From the NCBI GenBank assembly GCA_945873625.1, contig CAMCDS010000021.1, positions 1-39,695 of the forward strand: a stretch of DNA of 39,695 bases, given 5' to 3'. Numbering within the stretch: the stretch's first letter is position 1; the number at the start of each line of letters is the position of its first letter. The DNA comes from an uncultured Porphyromonadaceae bacterium. GTDB lineage: Bacteria; Bacteroidota; Bacteroidia; Bacteroidales; Muribaculaceae. Below, piece by piece: positions 31,626-39,686 of this stretch. The notes beneath the pieces were generated by a model. That model had not been told where the DNA came from and searched no databases. It was given only the letters and a program-made list of their open reading frames with translations. Position numbers and translations under genes: made by a program.

Positions 31626-31723
31626 ACGCAGCCGGCAGGAATCTAAAGGATCTGTGTGCCTATAAATTCATCTCAAATCCCCTTGGATTAGGATTGATGT
31701 TTCAGGTATAAGGGAATGGTGTG

Positions 31724-32677
31724 TCAGAGGGTGAGGCGCCAGCGGGTGTAGACGGTGGGGGTGCCTCCGAAGGCGGTCTTCTGGCGCAGGAGGCCTTCGT
31801 TGAGGTAGCGGCCGCCGTCTTCGCACGATATGCCGAAGTCGAAGTAGCGTCGTGAGGCATATTCGGCTGAGATGAGGTGGTGGAATATGAGTGGCAGGAG
31901 GTGAAGCTCGCGGCCGAGAGGCGTGGAGGCGATGTATTGTGCATGGGCCGCGATGCCGGTGTCGTAGACGCATACCCCTGCCTGCATGGCTCCCTCGGCC
32001 TCTACGGCGAAGATGCGTATGCGGTCGGGGAAACGGCTGCGCAGCAGTTCGAGTTCGGCTGCGCTGTGGACGGGGACGGCCGAATGGCGCTGCCGCAGAC
32101 ATTCGGCGAGCATGACGGAGAAAGCTGCGGTGTCGGTGGTCTCGGCCACTCTCAGACCGCTCTGCAAGGCTTTCTTCAGCTGCCGTTTCATCAGTTTGTT
32201 GAACCCCGGGAAACTGTCGGGGCGCAGCGTGGAGGAGACCGCCGACTCGATGAGCGTGGCTCCCGAGCGGAAGAGCATATAGAGGTCGGCCTCCGAGGGT
32301 ATGCGGTGGTAGATGTGAGGCAGCGGCTTATATATTATTTCGGCGGTGCCGCGTCGTTTCTCAAAGGCCAGCCATTCCTGCCATAGCGACATGAAGGCGG
32401 CTGCGTCGAGGTGTCTTTCGGGAAGTATCCATCCGCCGTAGGTGAGTCCCTGATGGCTGAAGAGGGTGTCGCCTGCGCGGTTGGCCGGAAGCAGCGCTAC
32501 TGTCTTACCACCGTGGCGCACCATCAGAGAGGCGTCGGCGAAGCGGTCGGCGTGATAGTCCATGTATCCCCGGTCGAAGAGGAACGTGGCGCATGGCGAA
32601 CCGGCTGCAAACCGGTTCCATTCCTCCCGGTCTGCGGAGGTGTAAGGCGTTATTTCCCAGTCGGATGTAGCTGTCAT
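31724..32677 (-). CDS. GNAT/FemAB-like acyltransferase
   Basis: Encodes 317 residues from the ATG at 32677, which overlaps the stop of the upstream peptidase-like gene (ATGA) and so is preferred to an in-frame ATG 42 bp earlier. The chain begins WEITPYTSADREEWNRF and later has LMKRQLKKALQSGLRVAE and RYFDFGISCEDGGRYLNEGL, a pattern of FemAB/GNAT-like (BioF2-type) acyltransferases found in Bacteroidota envelope and polysaccharide loci. The donor and acceptor are unknown; a peptidoglycan or glycan substrate is suggested only by its operon partners. Confidence 0.7.
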   Translation of the reverse strand: MTATSDWEITPYTSADREEWNRFAAGSPCATFLFDRGYMDYHADRFADASLMVRHGGKTVALLPANRAGDTLFSHQGLTYGGWILPERHLDAAAFMSLWQEWLAFEKRRGTAEIIYKPLPHIYHRIPSEADLYMLFRSGATLIESAVSSTLRPDSFPGFNKLMKRQLKKALQSGLRVAETTDTAAFSVMLAECLRQRHSAVPVHSAAELELLRSRFPDRIRIFAVEAEGAMQAGVCVYDTGIAAHAQYIASTPLGRELHLLPLIFHHLISAEYASRRYFDFGISCEDGGRYLNEGLLRQKTAFGGTPTVYTRWRLTL

Positions 32678-34332
32678 CTTATCCAGTTCATCGGGTTCAG
32701 TTTCTCGCGGTTTTTCCATATCTCGAAATGGATCGAGGAGTGTCCGGGGGTATCGGGGTCAGTGGCGAGTCGCCCGAGAGCCTGGCCCTGCTTCACGGAG
32801 TCGCCCACCTTCACCGCCGCGGCCGCGATATTGCCGTAGATGGTGTAGTATCCGCCGTGGTTTACGATTACCACAGTGTTGTAGCCCGGCAGCATATAGA
32901 CGCCGCTTACCCTTCCGGCAAACACCGCCTGCGCCGAAGCACCCTGACTCACCTGGGCATCGATGCCGGGGTTGTCGTAGACCACGTCGGGAAGGTCGGG
33001 GAGGGGATGTCGGCCGAAGGGGCTCACCACCTTGAAGGCGCCGCTGACGGGGCGCGGAAGGTTGCCTTTGGCAGCCGCAAAGTTACCGTAGGAGGCTTTC
33101 TTCGAGGGCGAGGAGCCTTTCTCCACTTTGGACGTGGCCGGCACCTTGGCAGGCGACTGCGTGTCGCCGCGCTGTCGCCGCTTGCGGGCCTCGGCATATT
33201 CGCCTCCGCTCTGTTTGCGGGGTTCGCTGCGGCGTCTGTCGGCTTCTTTCTTTTTCTTTTCCTTATCCTTATCCTTTTTACTATCGGTCTTTTCCTTATC
33301 TTTCTTCGGTTTAGGAGCTGTTTTCTCCTCTTCCTTGCTCTCGGCGGCCTTTTCAGCCTCGGCCCGGGCAATGAGTTGCCGGCGCTCGCGCTCTTCGGCC
33401 TCACGGCGCTCACGCTCTATGCGGGCCTGCTCCTGCCGGCGCTCCTCTTCCTTGCGGCGTGCCTCGGCGGCGGCCTGCTCCTGCGCGATGAGGGCGGCCA
33501 CGCGGTTGCGCAGGTCGTTGGCCTCCGACTGCTTGCGCGCGAGGTGGGAACGGAGTGCCTGGCCGTTCTTCTTCAGTTCGGCTACCACCACGTCTTGTTT
33601 CGCCCTCTGCTGCTCGAGAGACTGCTGGGTGGCGAGGCGGCGCGTCAGGGCCTTGCTCTTGTCGGCCTTGGTCTGGCCGAGGAGCTGCGTCTGATAGCGC
33701 AGACCCTTCACCTTGGCGTCAATCTGCGCCGACTGGCGGTCGCGCCATTCGGAGAACTGCTTGAGGTAGCGCATGCGCCGCATGGCCTGGCTGAAGCTCT
33801 CCGACGAGAATATGAAGGCGAGGGTCGACTGTTTCCCTTTCTTGAGGCGCACCTTACGGACGGCGTCGAGGTATTTCTCGCGCATCCGGGCGAGGTCTTT
33901 CTCGCCGGCGGCTATCTGCGTCTGCATCGTGCCGATCTTGCGGTCGAGGGTGTTTACCTGCGTCGTGATGTCGGCCAGCTGCTTCTTGCCGGCGTTGATG
34001 TCGGCGTTGATGCGGCCGAGGTTGTCGAGCCCGGTCTTCACGGCCTTGTCGTTGGCGGCTATCTCGGCCTGGGTCTTCTTTATCTCCTGCTGGGCGGCCT
34101 GCTGGCGTCGCTTCACGTCGGCCGAGGTCTCCTGCCGCGTGGCGTTGCGCTTGCGTGAGCCGGCGGCAGTCTTTTTGCCCTGCTTCTTCGGCTGCTTTCC
34201 GGCCGGAGCCTTTTTCTTCTTTTTCGACGCGGAGGTCTGCTGCCGGCTCTGGGGAGCCGCGCTGACGTCGGCCGGCGCCACGGCGGTGAGCAGCATCACG
34301 GCCGAGAGTATGACGGTTACGATGCGTTTCAT
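32674..34332 (-). CDS. EnvC-like murein hydrolase activator with degenerate M23 domain
   Basis: Encodes 552 residues. It has a signal peptide (to about 25), a Lys-rich stretch, a long coiled coil (about 70-330), a charged low-complexity linker (about 285-415) and a C-terminal M23/LytM domain (about 428-552: SPFGRHP, NPGIDAQ, VIVNHGGYYTIYGN, SIHFEIW). Two catalytic zinc ligands are changed: the HxxxD motif reads N454-P-G-I-D458 and the HxH motif reads S533-I-H535. As with EnvC of E. coli, it probably activates a murein amidase during division rather than cutting peptidoglycan itself. It follows the DUF4292 gene by 1 bp. Confidence 0.88.
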   Translation of the reverse strand: MKRIVTVILSAVMLLTAVAPADVSAAPQSRQQTSASKKKKKAPAGKQPKKQGKKTAAGSRKRNATRQETSADVKRRQQAAQQEIKKTQAEIAANDKAVKTGLDNLGRINADINAGKKQLADITTQVNTLDRKIGTMQTQIAAGEKDLARMREKYLDAVRKVRLKKGKQSTLAFIFSSESFSQAMRRMRYLKQFSEWRDRQSAQIDAKVKGLRYQTQLLGQTKADKSKALTRRLATQQSLEQQRAKQDVVVAELKKNGQALRSHLARKQSEANDLRNRVAALIAQEQAAAEARRKEEERRQEQARIERERREAEERERRQLIARAEAEKAAESKEEEKTAPKPKKDKEKTDSKKDKDKEKKKKEADRRRSEPRKQSGGEYAEARKRRQRGDTQSPAKVPATSKVEKGSSPSKKASYGNFAAAKGNLPRPVSGAFKVVSPFGRHPLPDLPDVVYDNPGIDAQVSQGASAQAVFAGRVSGVYMLPGYNTVVIVNHGGYYTIYGNIAAAAVKVGDSVKQGQALGRLATDPDTPGHSSIHFEIWKNREKLNPMNWIR

Positions 34333-34333
34333 G

Positions 34334-35149
34334 TCATTTCAGGAACTTTTTGATAAACTCTCCGGGCGACAGCTGCCTGAAGCCCGACTGGATGCCGATG
34401 CGTCCGAATCCTTCGCCTCCGAAACGGGGCCTGTCGAGCTCCACGCTGAACTCGCGCGGCTTCCCCTTGCGCATGAACGTGAGGTTGAGGTCGGTGTGCT
34501 TCTTGTCGTAGACGTATTCGAGTTCGGCCACTGTATCGTCGATAAGAGAGTTGAGCAGCAGCTGGTCCACCCGTCCGTCGGTGTAGGTGTAGAATCCGTA
34601 GTTGAGCAGAGCGTCGGTAGCCGAGGGCGCGGGCACCACGAGGTATCCGTCGGGCACCGAGTAGAGATCCACGCGCTTCGAGTCTTTCGGGCCGAGGGTG
34701 CCGCGGCCGGCTATGAAGGCGCGTCCGAGAAACACGTCCTGAATGTCGGAGATGGTAACGTCGGCTATCCGCGTGAGCTCTTCGAGCGACTCACGCACGT
34801 AGGTGGCGTTGAGCTTGTTGACCACGACCACCGAGTCGCGGTCAAGCTCCAGACGGGCCACCTCTCCCTTGAAGGGTACCCGCACCGACAGCAGCATCTC
34901 GGCTCCTCGCCTCATGAAAATCTTTATCGAGGGCTTGACGAAGATGTTGAGCGAAGTGATTTTTCCGCTTATCTCGGCGGTCTGCCAGTCGGAATACCCC
35001 TTGGTGAGGCTTTCGAGGCTTTTCGAGGCCTCCTTTCCTTTCAGCAGTCGGGGCGCCACCGAGTCTGTGGCTTCATGGCGTGCCGCTTCGGCCGTCGGGG
35101 AGCCGATGGCGATGATGAGGATTGCGAGGATTGAAAGTATGCGGTTCAT
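34334..35149 (-). CDS. DUF4292 envelope protein
   Basis: Encodes 271 residues with a signal peptide (about 1-22). The mature chain has a beta-rich region including ITSLNIFVKPSIKIFMRRGA, LLSVRVPFKGEVARLELDRD and VVVVNKLNATYV, fitting DUF4292, a Bacteroidota-specific LolA/LolB-like periplasmic family. It is usually encoded beside a TPR protein and an EnvC-like protein, as here. A role in lipoprotein or lipid handling is possible from the fold but unproven. Stop and the next start are separated by 1 bp. Confidence 0.82.
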   Translation of the reverse strand: MNRILSILAILIIAIGSPTAEAARHEATDSVAPRLLKGKEASKSLESLTKGYSDWQTAEISGKITSLNIFVKPSIKIFMRRGAEMLLSVRVPFKGEVARLELDRDSVVVVNKLNATYVRESLEELTRIADVTISDIQDVFLGRAFIAGRGTLGPKDSKRVDLYSVPDGYLVVPAPSATDALLNYGFYTYTDGRVDQLLLNSLIDDTVAELEYVYDKKHTDLNLTFMRKGKPREFSVELDRPRFGGEGFGRIGIQSGFRQLSPGEFIKKFLK

Positions 35150-35186
35150 TTGAAAAAGTGTTCTGTCGGTTTTGGAGCGAATGTGT

Positions 35187-36995
35187 CTATTCGGGTATGC
35201 GTCGCGTCTTTACGCGCTGTTTCAGCCCCTCGTCGCCGGGGTTGAGGTCGAGGGCCTTCTGCCAAGCCTCCACGGCTTCGTCGGGACGGCCGAGGCGGAA
35301 AAGGATGTCGCCGAGGTGGGAGTAGAGCTCGGCCGAGATGTCGCCGGCTTCCTCCGATTTCTCCACAGCCTTCTGCTGCTGCACGAGAGCCTCGTCGTAT
35401 TCACCCTTCTTGAAGAGTACCCATGCGTAGGTGTCGACGAAAGTGGGGTTGTCGGGGTCGATGTCCACTGCCCGCCTGCTCATCTCGTAGGCGCGTTCGA
35501 TGTCGCCCCCCTCCTCTGTGAGGAAGTATGCGTAGTTGTTGAGCACCATGCTGTTGGTGGGGTTGGTGGCGAGGGCGTTCTCGTAGTTGGTGAATGCCAG
35601 CGGAATCTCCTTGGCCGTGTAGTAGGCGTCGCCGGCGAGGTTGAAGAGGGTGCTGACGCGCATCAGCGTCTCATAGTCGAAAGTGTTGAGCACGCTCTTG
35701 TCGGGGATGGAGTCGTAGACGGTGAGCGAAGGGTGCGACTCCTTTATCAGCGCGTCGTAGATTGAGGCAGTGCGGTCGAAGTCTTTGGTCATCACGGCAG
35801 CCTGGGCGAGGAGCAGCTTCATCCCTTCGGGCACCTCCTCCATGCCGTCGGCCGCCTCCTCGTAGGTGGCTATTGCCTCCTGCGGCAGGTCGTCGGCGAG
35901 CTGATACGACATCAGCTGCCCCCAGTAGTCGGGATTCTCGCGGTTGAGGTCTATGGCATAGCGTATCTGCTCGACTGCGGTCTTAAGCTCTCCCTTGGCT
36001 GCGCTGAAACGCGCGTCGAGGTCGAGCACCTCCGGCTCGTGGGGATACTGGCGGCGGAGCACCTGAAAGAGGGTGTCGCCCCTGGCCGTGTTGCTCTTGT
36101 CGGTGAGCAGGCGTTGCAGATACTGGGCGAGGAGGGCGGTCTTCTGTTCCACCCCGAAGTCCTCGCTGAGCAGCGCCTCGTAGGTCTTTGCGTCGTAGAC
36201 CGCCGAGTCGCCCTTCTCCTTATACCAGTCGGCGAGCGCGAGTTTGGCCGCGCCGTTGTCGGGGGCTATCCGCTCCGCGCCGGTGTAGGCGTTGAAGGCC
36301 GAGTCGGGCATGCCCAGGGCGGCGAACACGTTGCCGCGCAGGATGCGGAACCCCGGCTCCTTAGGACTGTAGGCCACGAGTTCGTCGGCCTCGCGCAGTG
36401 CTCCGGCCGTGTCGCGCGACTGAATCATGTAGCCGATCTTGCGAAGGGACACGGGAGCCGATTTACCCTCTATCTTCTCATAGCGGTCGAGAGCCTCGAT
36501 GGCCTTGAGCGGCTGGTGGTCGGCCATGTAGACGTCGGCCAGCGTATAGAGCGTGGCCGTCTTGGTCGGGAAGAGGGAGTCGGTGCGTTCATACACGCGT
36601 ATTGCCTCCGGCAGCGTGTCGAGGTGGGCTGCCAGATAAGCGTAGTAAGACGACTCGAAGAAGTCGCCGGGATACTGCTCGACGAAAGGTCGCATCATGG
36701 CGAGCGAGGCGTAGATGGCCTCCGGCGACTGATGCTCGTCGTCGTCGATGGCGAGGCGGCGCTGCCCTACGGCCGACTGAGCCTCGGCGTAGGTAGGGTC
36801 GATGCGCAGAGCCTTGTGGAAGAGCTCGTAAGACTCGGCGTCCTTGCGGTCCATCTGCAGGCGCACCCCCTCCATATAATAATAACGGGCCTTCTGCCTC
36901 CGGCTGTCGGCGGCAGGACCGGCTACGGGCCGGGCCGCGATGGCGGTCATTACCGCTATCGCGGCCATAAGGGCCGGTAAGACGTGTTTTCTCAT
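35187..36995 (-). CDS. Tetratricopeptide-repeat periplasmic/outer-membrane protein
   Basis: Encodes 602 residues. It has a signal peptide (about 1-24) and many TPR helical pairs across the whole chain: ESYELFHKALRIDPTYAEAQ at the start, LAFTNYENALATNPTNSMVL and RAYEMSRRAVDIDPDNPTFV near 470-510, and DEAVEAWQKALDLNPGDEGL at the end. No lipobox Cys was seen. TPR arrays are scaffolds for envelope complexes; the operon with DUF4292 and an EnvC-like protein suggests work in cell-wall or outer-membrane assembly. It follows dut by 15 bp. Confidence 0.88.
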   Translation of the reverse strand: MRKHVLPALMAAIAVMTAIAARPVAGPAADSRRQKARYYYMEGVRLQMDRKDAESYELFHKALRIDPTYAEAQSAVGQRRLAIDDDEHQSPEAIYASLAMMRPFVEQYPGDFFESSYYAYLAAHLDTLPEAIRVYERTDSLFPTKTATLYTLADVYMADHQPLKAIEALDRYEKIEGKSAPVSLRKIGYMIQSRDTAGALREADELVAYSPKEPGFRILRGNVFAALGMPDSAFNAYTGAERIAPDNGAAKLALADWYKEKGDSAVYDAKTYEALLSEDFGVEQKTALLAQYLQRLLTDKSNTARGDTLFQVLRRQYPHEPEVLDLDARFSAAKGELKTAVEQIRYAIDLNRENPDYWGQLMSYQLADDLPQEAIATYEEAADGMEEVPEGMKLLLAQAAVMTKDFDRTASIYDALIKESHPSLTVYDSIPDKSVLNTFDYETLMRVSTLFNLAGDAYYTAKEIPLAFTNYENALATNPTNSMVLNNYAYFLTEEGGDIERAYEMSRRAVDIDPDNPTFVDTYAWVLFKKGEYDEALVQQQKAVEKSEEAGDISAELYSHLGDILFRLGRPDEAVEAWQKALDLNPGDEGLKQRVKTRRIPE

Positions 36996-37010
36996 TCTTC
37001 AGATTCCGGC

Positions 37011-37457
37011 TTATTTGATTCCGGTATGGCCGAAAGCCCCGTCTTCACGCTTGGTGCGGCCGAGTTCCTCCACAGGCTCCCATTTCACGTGGGAATACTG
37101 CTTGATTACCATCTGGCAGATGCGGTCGCCGTCGTTGACGGTGAAATCGCTGTCGCTGAGGTTGATGAGTATGATTCCCACCTCGCCCCGATAGTCGGCG
37201 TCCACCGTGCCCGGGGCGTTGGCTATCGAGATGCCCGATTTGAGGGCCAGACCCGAGCGGGGACGTATCTGACATTCGTATCCTGCCGGGAGCTGCATGT
37301 AGAGTCCGGTAGGGATGAGGGTGCGCTCCATGGGGCGGAGCGTAACGGGTCCGTTCGGGAGAAAAGCGCGCACGTCCATTCCGGCGGCCTCGTTGGTGCC
37401 GTAGGCAGGGAGCGGATGATGGCTTCGGTTGATTATCTTTACGGTGATTCTATCCAT
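37011..37457 (-). CDS. dut: Deoxyuridine 5'-triphosphate nucleotidohydrolase (dUTPase)
   Basis: Encodes 148 residues, normal for the trimeric dUTPase family. Motifs are all present: 1 AAGMDVRA (about 24-31), 2 [10 protein letters not shown], 3 [13 protein letters not shown] with the catalytic Asp, 4 GDRICQMVI, and 5 [11 protein letters not shown] at the flexible C-terminus. It converts dUTP to dUMP, preventing uracil incorporation and feeding dTMP synthesis. The ATG at 37457 starts the conserved region; upstream in-frame codons lack conservation and cross a -7 box. It heads the five-gene minus-strand operon. Confidence 0.97.
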   Translation of the reverse strand: MDRITVKIINRSHHPLPAYGTNEAAGMDVRAFLPNGPVTLRPMERTLIPTGLYMQLPAGYECQIRPRSGLALKSGISIANAPGTVDADYRGEVGIILINLSDSDFTVNDGDRICQMVIKQYSHVKWEPVEELGRTKREDGAFGHTGIK

Positions 37458-37547
37458 AGCTGAGAGTGTTTGGTCCGGAGTGGCCGGACGGTCTTCTGTA
37501 AGAACCTGCGCGTGGCTCAAAATGTTCGCCACGCCACAAGCAACCTG

Positions 37548-37555
37548 CAAATTTA
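37548..37555 (-). promoter_or_regulatory. Likely -7 box for the dut operon
   Basis: TAAATTTG (37555-37548, minus strand) fits TAnnTTTG about 90 bp before dut. A -33 TTTG was not evident. Confidence 0.4.
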
Positions 37556-37608
37556 ATAATAAAAATCCGAACGGCCTCGCCCGTGCGCCCAAATGCGTGC
37601 TCCGGAGG

Positions 37609-38148
37609 TCAGCCGAAGCGTTCGTGGAGGAGGGCGAAGCGGCGGGCGGTGTCGGCGCCGTGGGCCTCCATCTGGCGGATTATCTTCTCAATGGGTTTCT
37701 CTTCGTCGAGCCGGCGCGATTTGCTGAAAAACTTGTCGGCGTAGCATATCACCTGCTCCTCTACCGAGACGGGTAGCATGTCGCGCAAGGGGAGGGGAAG
37801 GCCCTGCCGCTCGATGTCGGCTATCGAGATGCCTGCACCCGTGTGGCGTTCGCACACGAGGGCGTGGCGCGGGAGCCCTTCGGCGCGGAGCATTTCCGCT
37901 CCGAGGATGCCGTGGCGGATATAGGGTTCTGTGCCGGGGCAGAATATCGAGGGGGCGTCGCACCGGATGATGCCTATGTCGTGGAGCATGGCGGCTTCCA
38001 TCACGAAGTCGCGGTCGGCGTCGATGCCGCGGCGGTCGAGACATTCGAGCGCCTTGCGGGCCACACATTCGCTGTGCGTGGTCAGTATGTGGTGCAGCTG
38101 CGGATGGCCGGCATAGTGCCGGTCGATGATTGCGTTGAAGTCGGTCAT
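37609..38148 (-). CDS. HD-domain hydrolase (HDIG type)
   Basis: Encodes 179 residues from the ATG at 38148. The HD metal-binding pattern is clear: [11 protein letters not shown] with the first His, AAMLHDIGI with the His-Asp pair, then [11 protein letters not shown] and [12 protein letters not shown]. These are phosphohydrolases of small nucleotides or similar phosphates; the substrate is unknown. An ATG 18 bp upstream is in frame, but it lies inside TATGTTTG (38167-38160), a good -7 box, so translation more likely begins at 38148 on a very short leader. It is convergent with nothing and follows the ilvE terminator. Confidence 0.88.
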   Translation of the reverse strand: MTDFNAIIDRHYAGHPQLHHILTTHSECVARKALECLDRRGIDADRDFVMEAAMLHDIGIIRCDAPSIFCPGTEPYIRHGILGAEMLRAEGLPRHALVCERHTGAGISIADIERQGLPLPLRDMLPVSVEEQVICYADKFFSKSRRLDEEKPIEKIIRQMEAHGADTARRFALLHERFG

Positions 38149-38159
38149 ATTATTAAACT

Positions 38160-38189
38160 CAAACATACTCTAAAAATATCGACGGGAAA
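38160..38189 (-). promoter_or_regulatory. Promoter of the HD-domain gene
   Basis: TATGTTTG (38167-38160) is the -7 box; TTTC (38189-38186) 18 bp upstream could be the -33. The start site would be near 38154, which rules out the upstream ATG at 38166. Confidence 0.5.
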
Positions 38190-38211
38190 TCCGGCAAGCG
38201 GATCTCCCGTC
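38170..38211 (-). terminator. Terminator after ilvE
   Basis: On the minus strand GACGGGA (38211-38205) pairs with TCCCGTC (38187-38181), with an inner ATCCG/CGGAT stem, followed by the T-rich GATATTTTTAGA. The hairpin also contains the putative -33 of the HD gene. Confidence 0.85.
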
Positions 38212-38271
38212 GTGCAGTCAGATTCTGTCTACTGGGCGCTCATTCGGCCTTGGCGACAGGATGGGCAGTCA

Positions 38272-39297
38272 TCATTCGATTACCTCAGTCCAGCCGTGGG
38301 TGTCTTCAATTTCGCCATACTGGATACCGCGGAGGTGGTTGTAGAGTTTGGTCGACCAGGGTCCGGCCTCGGTCTCGCTGCCGAAGGTGTATTCGGTGCC
38401 GTTGTCGAGATCCACCACCTTGCAGATGGGGGAGATCACAGCTGCGGTGCCGCAAGCTCCGGCCTCTTCGAATGTGCCGAGCTCCTCAACGGGGATGTGG
38501 CGGGGCTCAACCTTCATGCCGAGGTCTTCGGCCACCTGGCGGAGGCTCATGTTGGTGATCGAGGGGAGGATCGACTCGGAAGCAGGAGTGATGTAGGTGT
38601 CGTTCTTCACGCCGAAGAAGTTGGCTGCGCCACACTCGTCGAGGTATTTCTTCTCCTTGGGGTCGAGGTAGAGCATCACGCTGTAGCCGAGCTCGTGGGC
38701 CTTCTCTCCGGCCACGAGGCTTGCAGCGTAGTTGCCGCCCACCTTGATCGAACCTGTTCCTTTGGGAGCCACGCGGTCGTATTCACGCGACATGCAGACC
38801 TTTGTGGGCTTGAATCCGGCCTTGAAGTAGGGACCGACGGGGGTAACGAGCATCACCACCATGTATTCGTCGGCGGGCTTCACGCCAACGCGGGGCGAGA
38901 TGCCGATTTCGAACGGACGGATATAGAGGGAGGCACCGGTGCCGTAGGGGGGCACGAAGCGCTCGTTGAGCTTCACTACTTTGCGCACCATCTCGCAGAA
39001 GAGCTCTACGGGCATGGGCTGCATCTTGATACCCTCGGCACTGCGGATGAAGCGCTTGGCGTTTTCTTCCATGCGGAATACGCGCACTTTTCCGTCTTTG
39101 CCGCGGTAGGCCTTGAGGCCCTCGAACGACTCCTGTCCGTAGTGGAGGCAGGAAGCCGCGATGTGCATCGGGATGTATTCGGAATCGCTTACTTCGATTT
39201 CGCCCCATTTGCCGTCCTTATATGTGCATCTGACGTTGAAGTCAGTGGGCATATAGCTGAATGTCAGGTTGCCCCAGTCGATTTCAGTCTCTTTCAT
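38272..39297 (-). CDS. ilvE: Branched-chain amino acid aminotransferase
   Basis: Encodes 341 residues of the class IV PLP aminotransferase family, eukaryotic-like BCAT2 length. Visible marks are LHYGQESFEGLKAYRG, RMEENAKRFIRSA, the PLP-binding Lys185 in GSIKVGGNYAAS, LDECGAANFFGV and EEAGACGTAAVISPI. It makes or degrades Leu, Ile and Val by exchange with glutamate in the cytoplasm. It has its own promoter with a ~30-nt leader and a strong terminator, so it is probably monocistronic. Confidence 0.97.
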   Translation of the reverse strand: MKETEIDWGNLTFSYMPTDFNVRCTYKDGKWGEIEVSDSEYIPMHIAASCLHYGQESFEGLKAYRGKDGKVRVFRMEENAKRFIRSAEGIKMQPMPVELFCEMVRKVVKLNERFVPPYGTGASLYIRPFEIGISPRVGVKPADEYMVVMLVTPVGPYFKAGFKPTKVCMSREYDRVAPKGTGSIKVGGNYAASLVAGEKAHELGYSVMLYLDPKEKKYLDECGAANFFGVKNDTYITPASESILPSITNMSLRQVAEDLGMKVEPRHIPVEELGTFEEAGACGTAAVISPICKVVDLDNGTEYTFGSETEAGPWSTKLYNHLRGIQYGEIEDTHGWTEVIE

Positions 39298-39334
39298 GAG
39301 ATATAGATTTATTTGGTTGTTTCGATTTATGCTG

Positions 39335-39365
39335 CAAAGTTACTATTATCTCCGCATTTATCCAA
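39335..39365 (-). promoter_or_regulatory. ilvE promoter
   Basis: TAACTTTG (39342-39335) with TTGG (39365-39362) 19 bp upstream. The start site near 39329 gives a leader of about 30 nt. Confidence 0.65.
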
Positions 39366-39396
39366 TTTTAAGAGGGAAAAACGACTGCGTCGGCAA

Positions 39397-39575
39397 TAAA
39401 AAAGAGAGCCACACGTCTCAGCGACGGATGACCCTCCATGAGGGGTTGTTCAAGCCCCTCTACAAGCACAGCAATAAAATAACGTACGTTGCACGGTTAA
39501 TATTGTGTGAGAGAGGTGGTTTTGCGTGATTCGGTGTCTGCTTCTAAAAAGCACCTAATCGGGCACGTAAAAATC
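39397..39575 (-). ncRNA. Candidate non-coding RNA upstream of ilvE, about 180 nt
   Basis: A promoter at 39611-39581 points leftward and a U-run (complement of 39395-39402) lies about 180 bp on, before the separate ilvE promoter. Between them there is no open frame of note. Structure: a 5' hairpin (39533-39555), a palindrome AACGTACGTT (39481-39490), and a strong GAGGGG/CCCCTC hairpin (39440-39460). The last competes with a CCCTC-ATG-GAGGG hairpin sharing 39440-39444. It does not show the conserved cores of tmRNA, SRP RNA or RNase P RNA. It could be a 6S-like RNA or a regulatory sRNA. Confidence 0.45.
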
Positions 39576-39580
39576 CGGTG

Positions 39581-39611
39581 CAAAGTTACGACCATATTTA
39601 ATCTGGTGAAA
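39581..39611 (-). promoter_or_regulatory. Promoter of the candidate ncRNA
   Basis: TAACTTTG (39588-39581) with TTTC (39611-39608) 19 bp upstream on the minus strand. One mismatch in the -33. Confidence 0.65.
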
Positions 39612-39654
39612 TATCGATTATTTATTTGCGTTTCAGAATATTTACTTATTTCAG

Positions 39655-39686
39655 TTTGGCTGCCCGAAGAATTTTTAGTAACTTTG
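39655..39686 (+). promoter_or_regulatory. Promoter pointing out of the window
   Basis: TTTG (39655-39658) and TAACTTTG (39679-39686) are 20 bp apart, an exact consensus. The gene it serves starts beyond position 39695. Confidence 0.75.

Larger units (their letters stand above)
30968..31723. other. 756-bp non-coding region with two repeat elements
   Basis: No credible gene was found on either strand. The DNA holds a 323-bp inverted-repeat element (31081-31403) and a REP-like palindrome pair (31527-31625), listed separately. 30968-31080, 31404-31526 and 31626-31723 show no clear structure. A promoter for the minus-strand membrane protein should lie in 30968-31080 but no good TAnnTTTG was seen. 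Genes on both sides point in the minus direction. Confidence 0.75.

Noticed and set aside
31499..31711. Short plus-strand frame of 70 codons in the repeat-rich gap
   Set aside because: It reads through the palindromic repeats; composition is that of translated repeats, with no promoter or homology seen.
37843..39306. Plus-strand open frame of 487 codons across the HD gene and ilvE
   Set aside because: It crosses two recognised genes, a promoter and a terminator, and has a His/Val/Gly-rich composition typical of antisense reading.
39397..39575. tmRNA, SRP RNA or RNase P RNA
   Set aside because: None of their conserved cores (tRNA-like ends with tag frame, GGAAG-type SRP loop, RNase P core) could be found.
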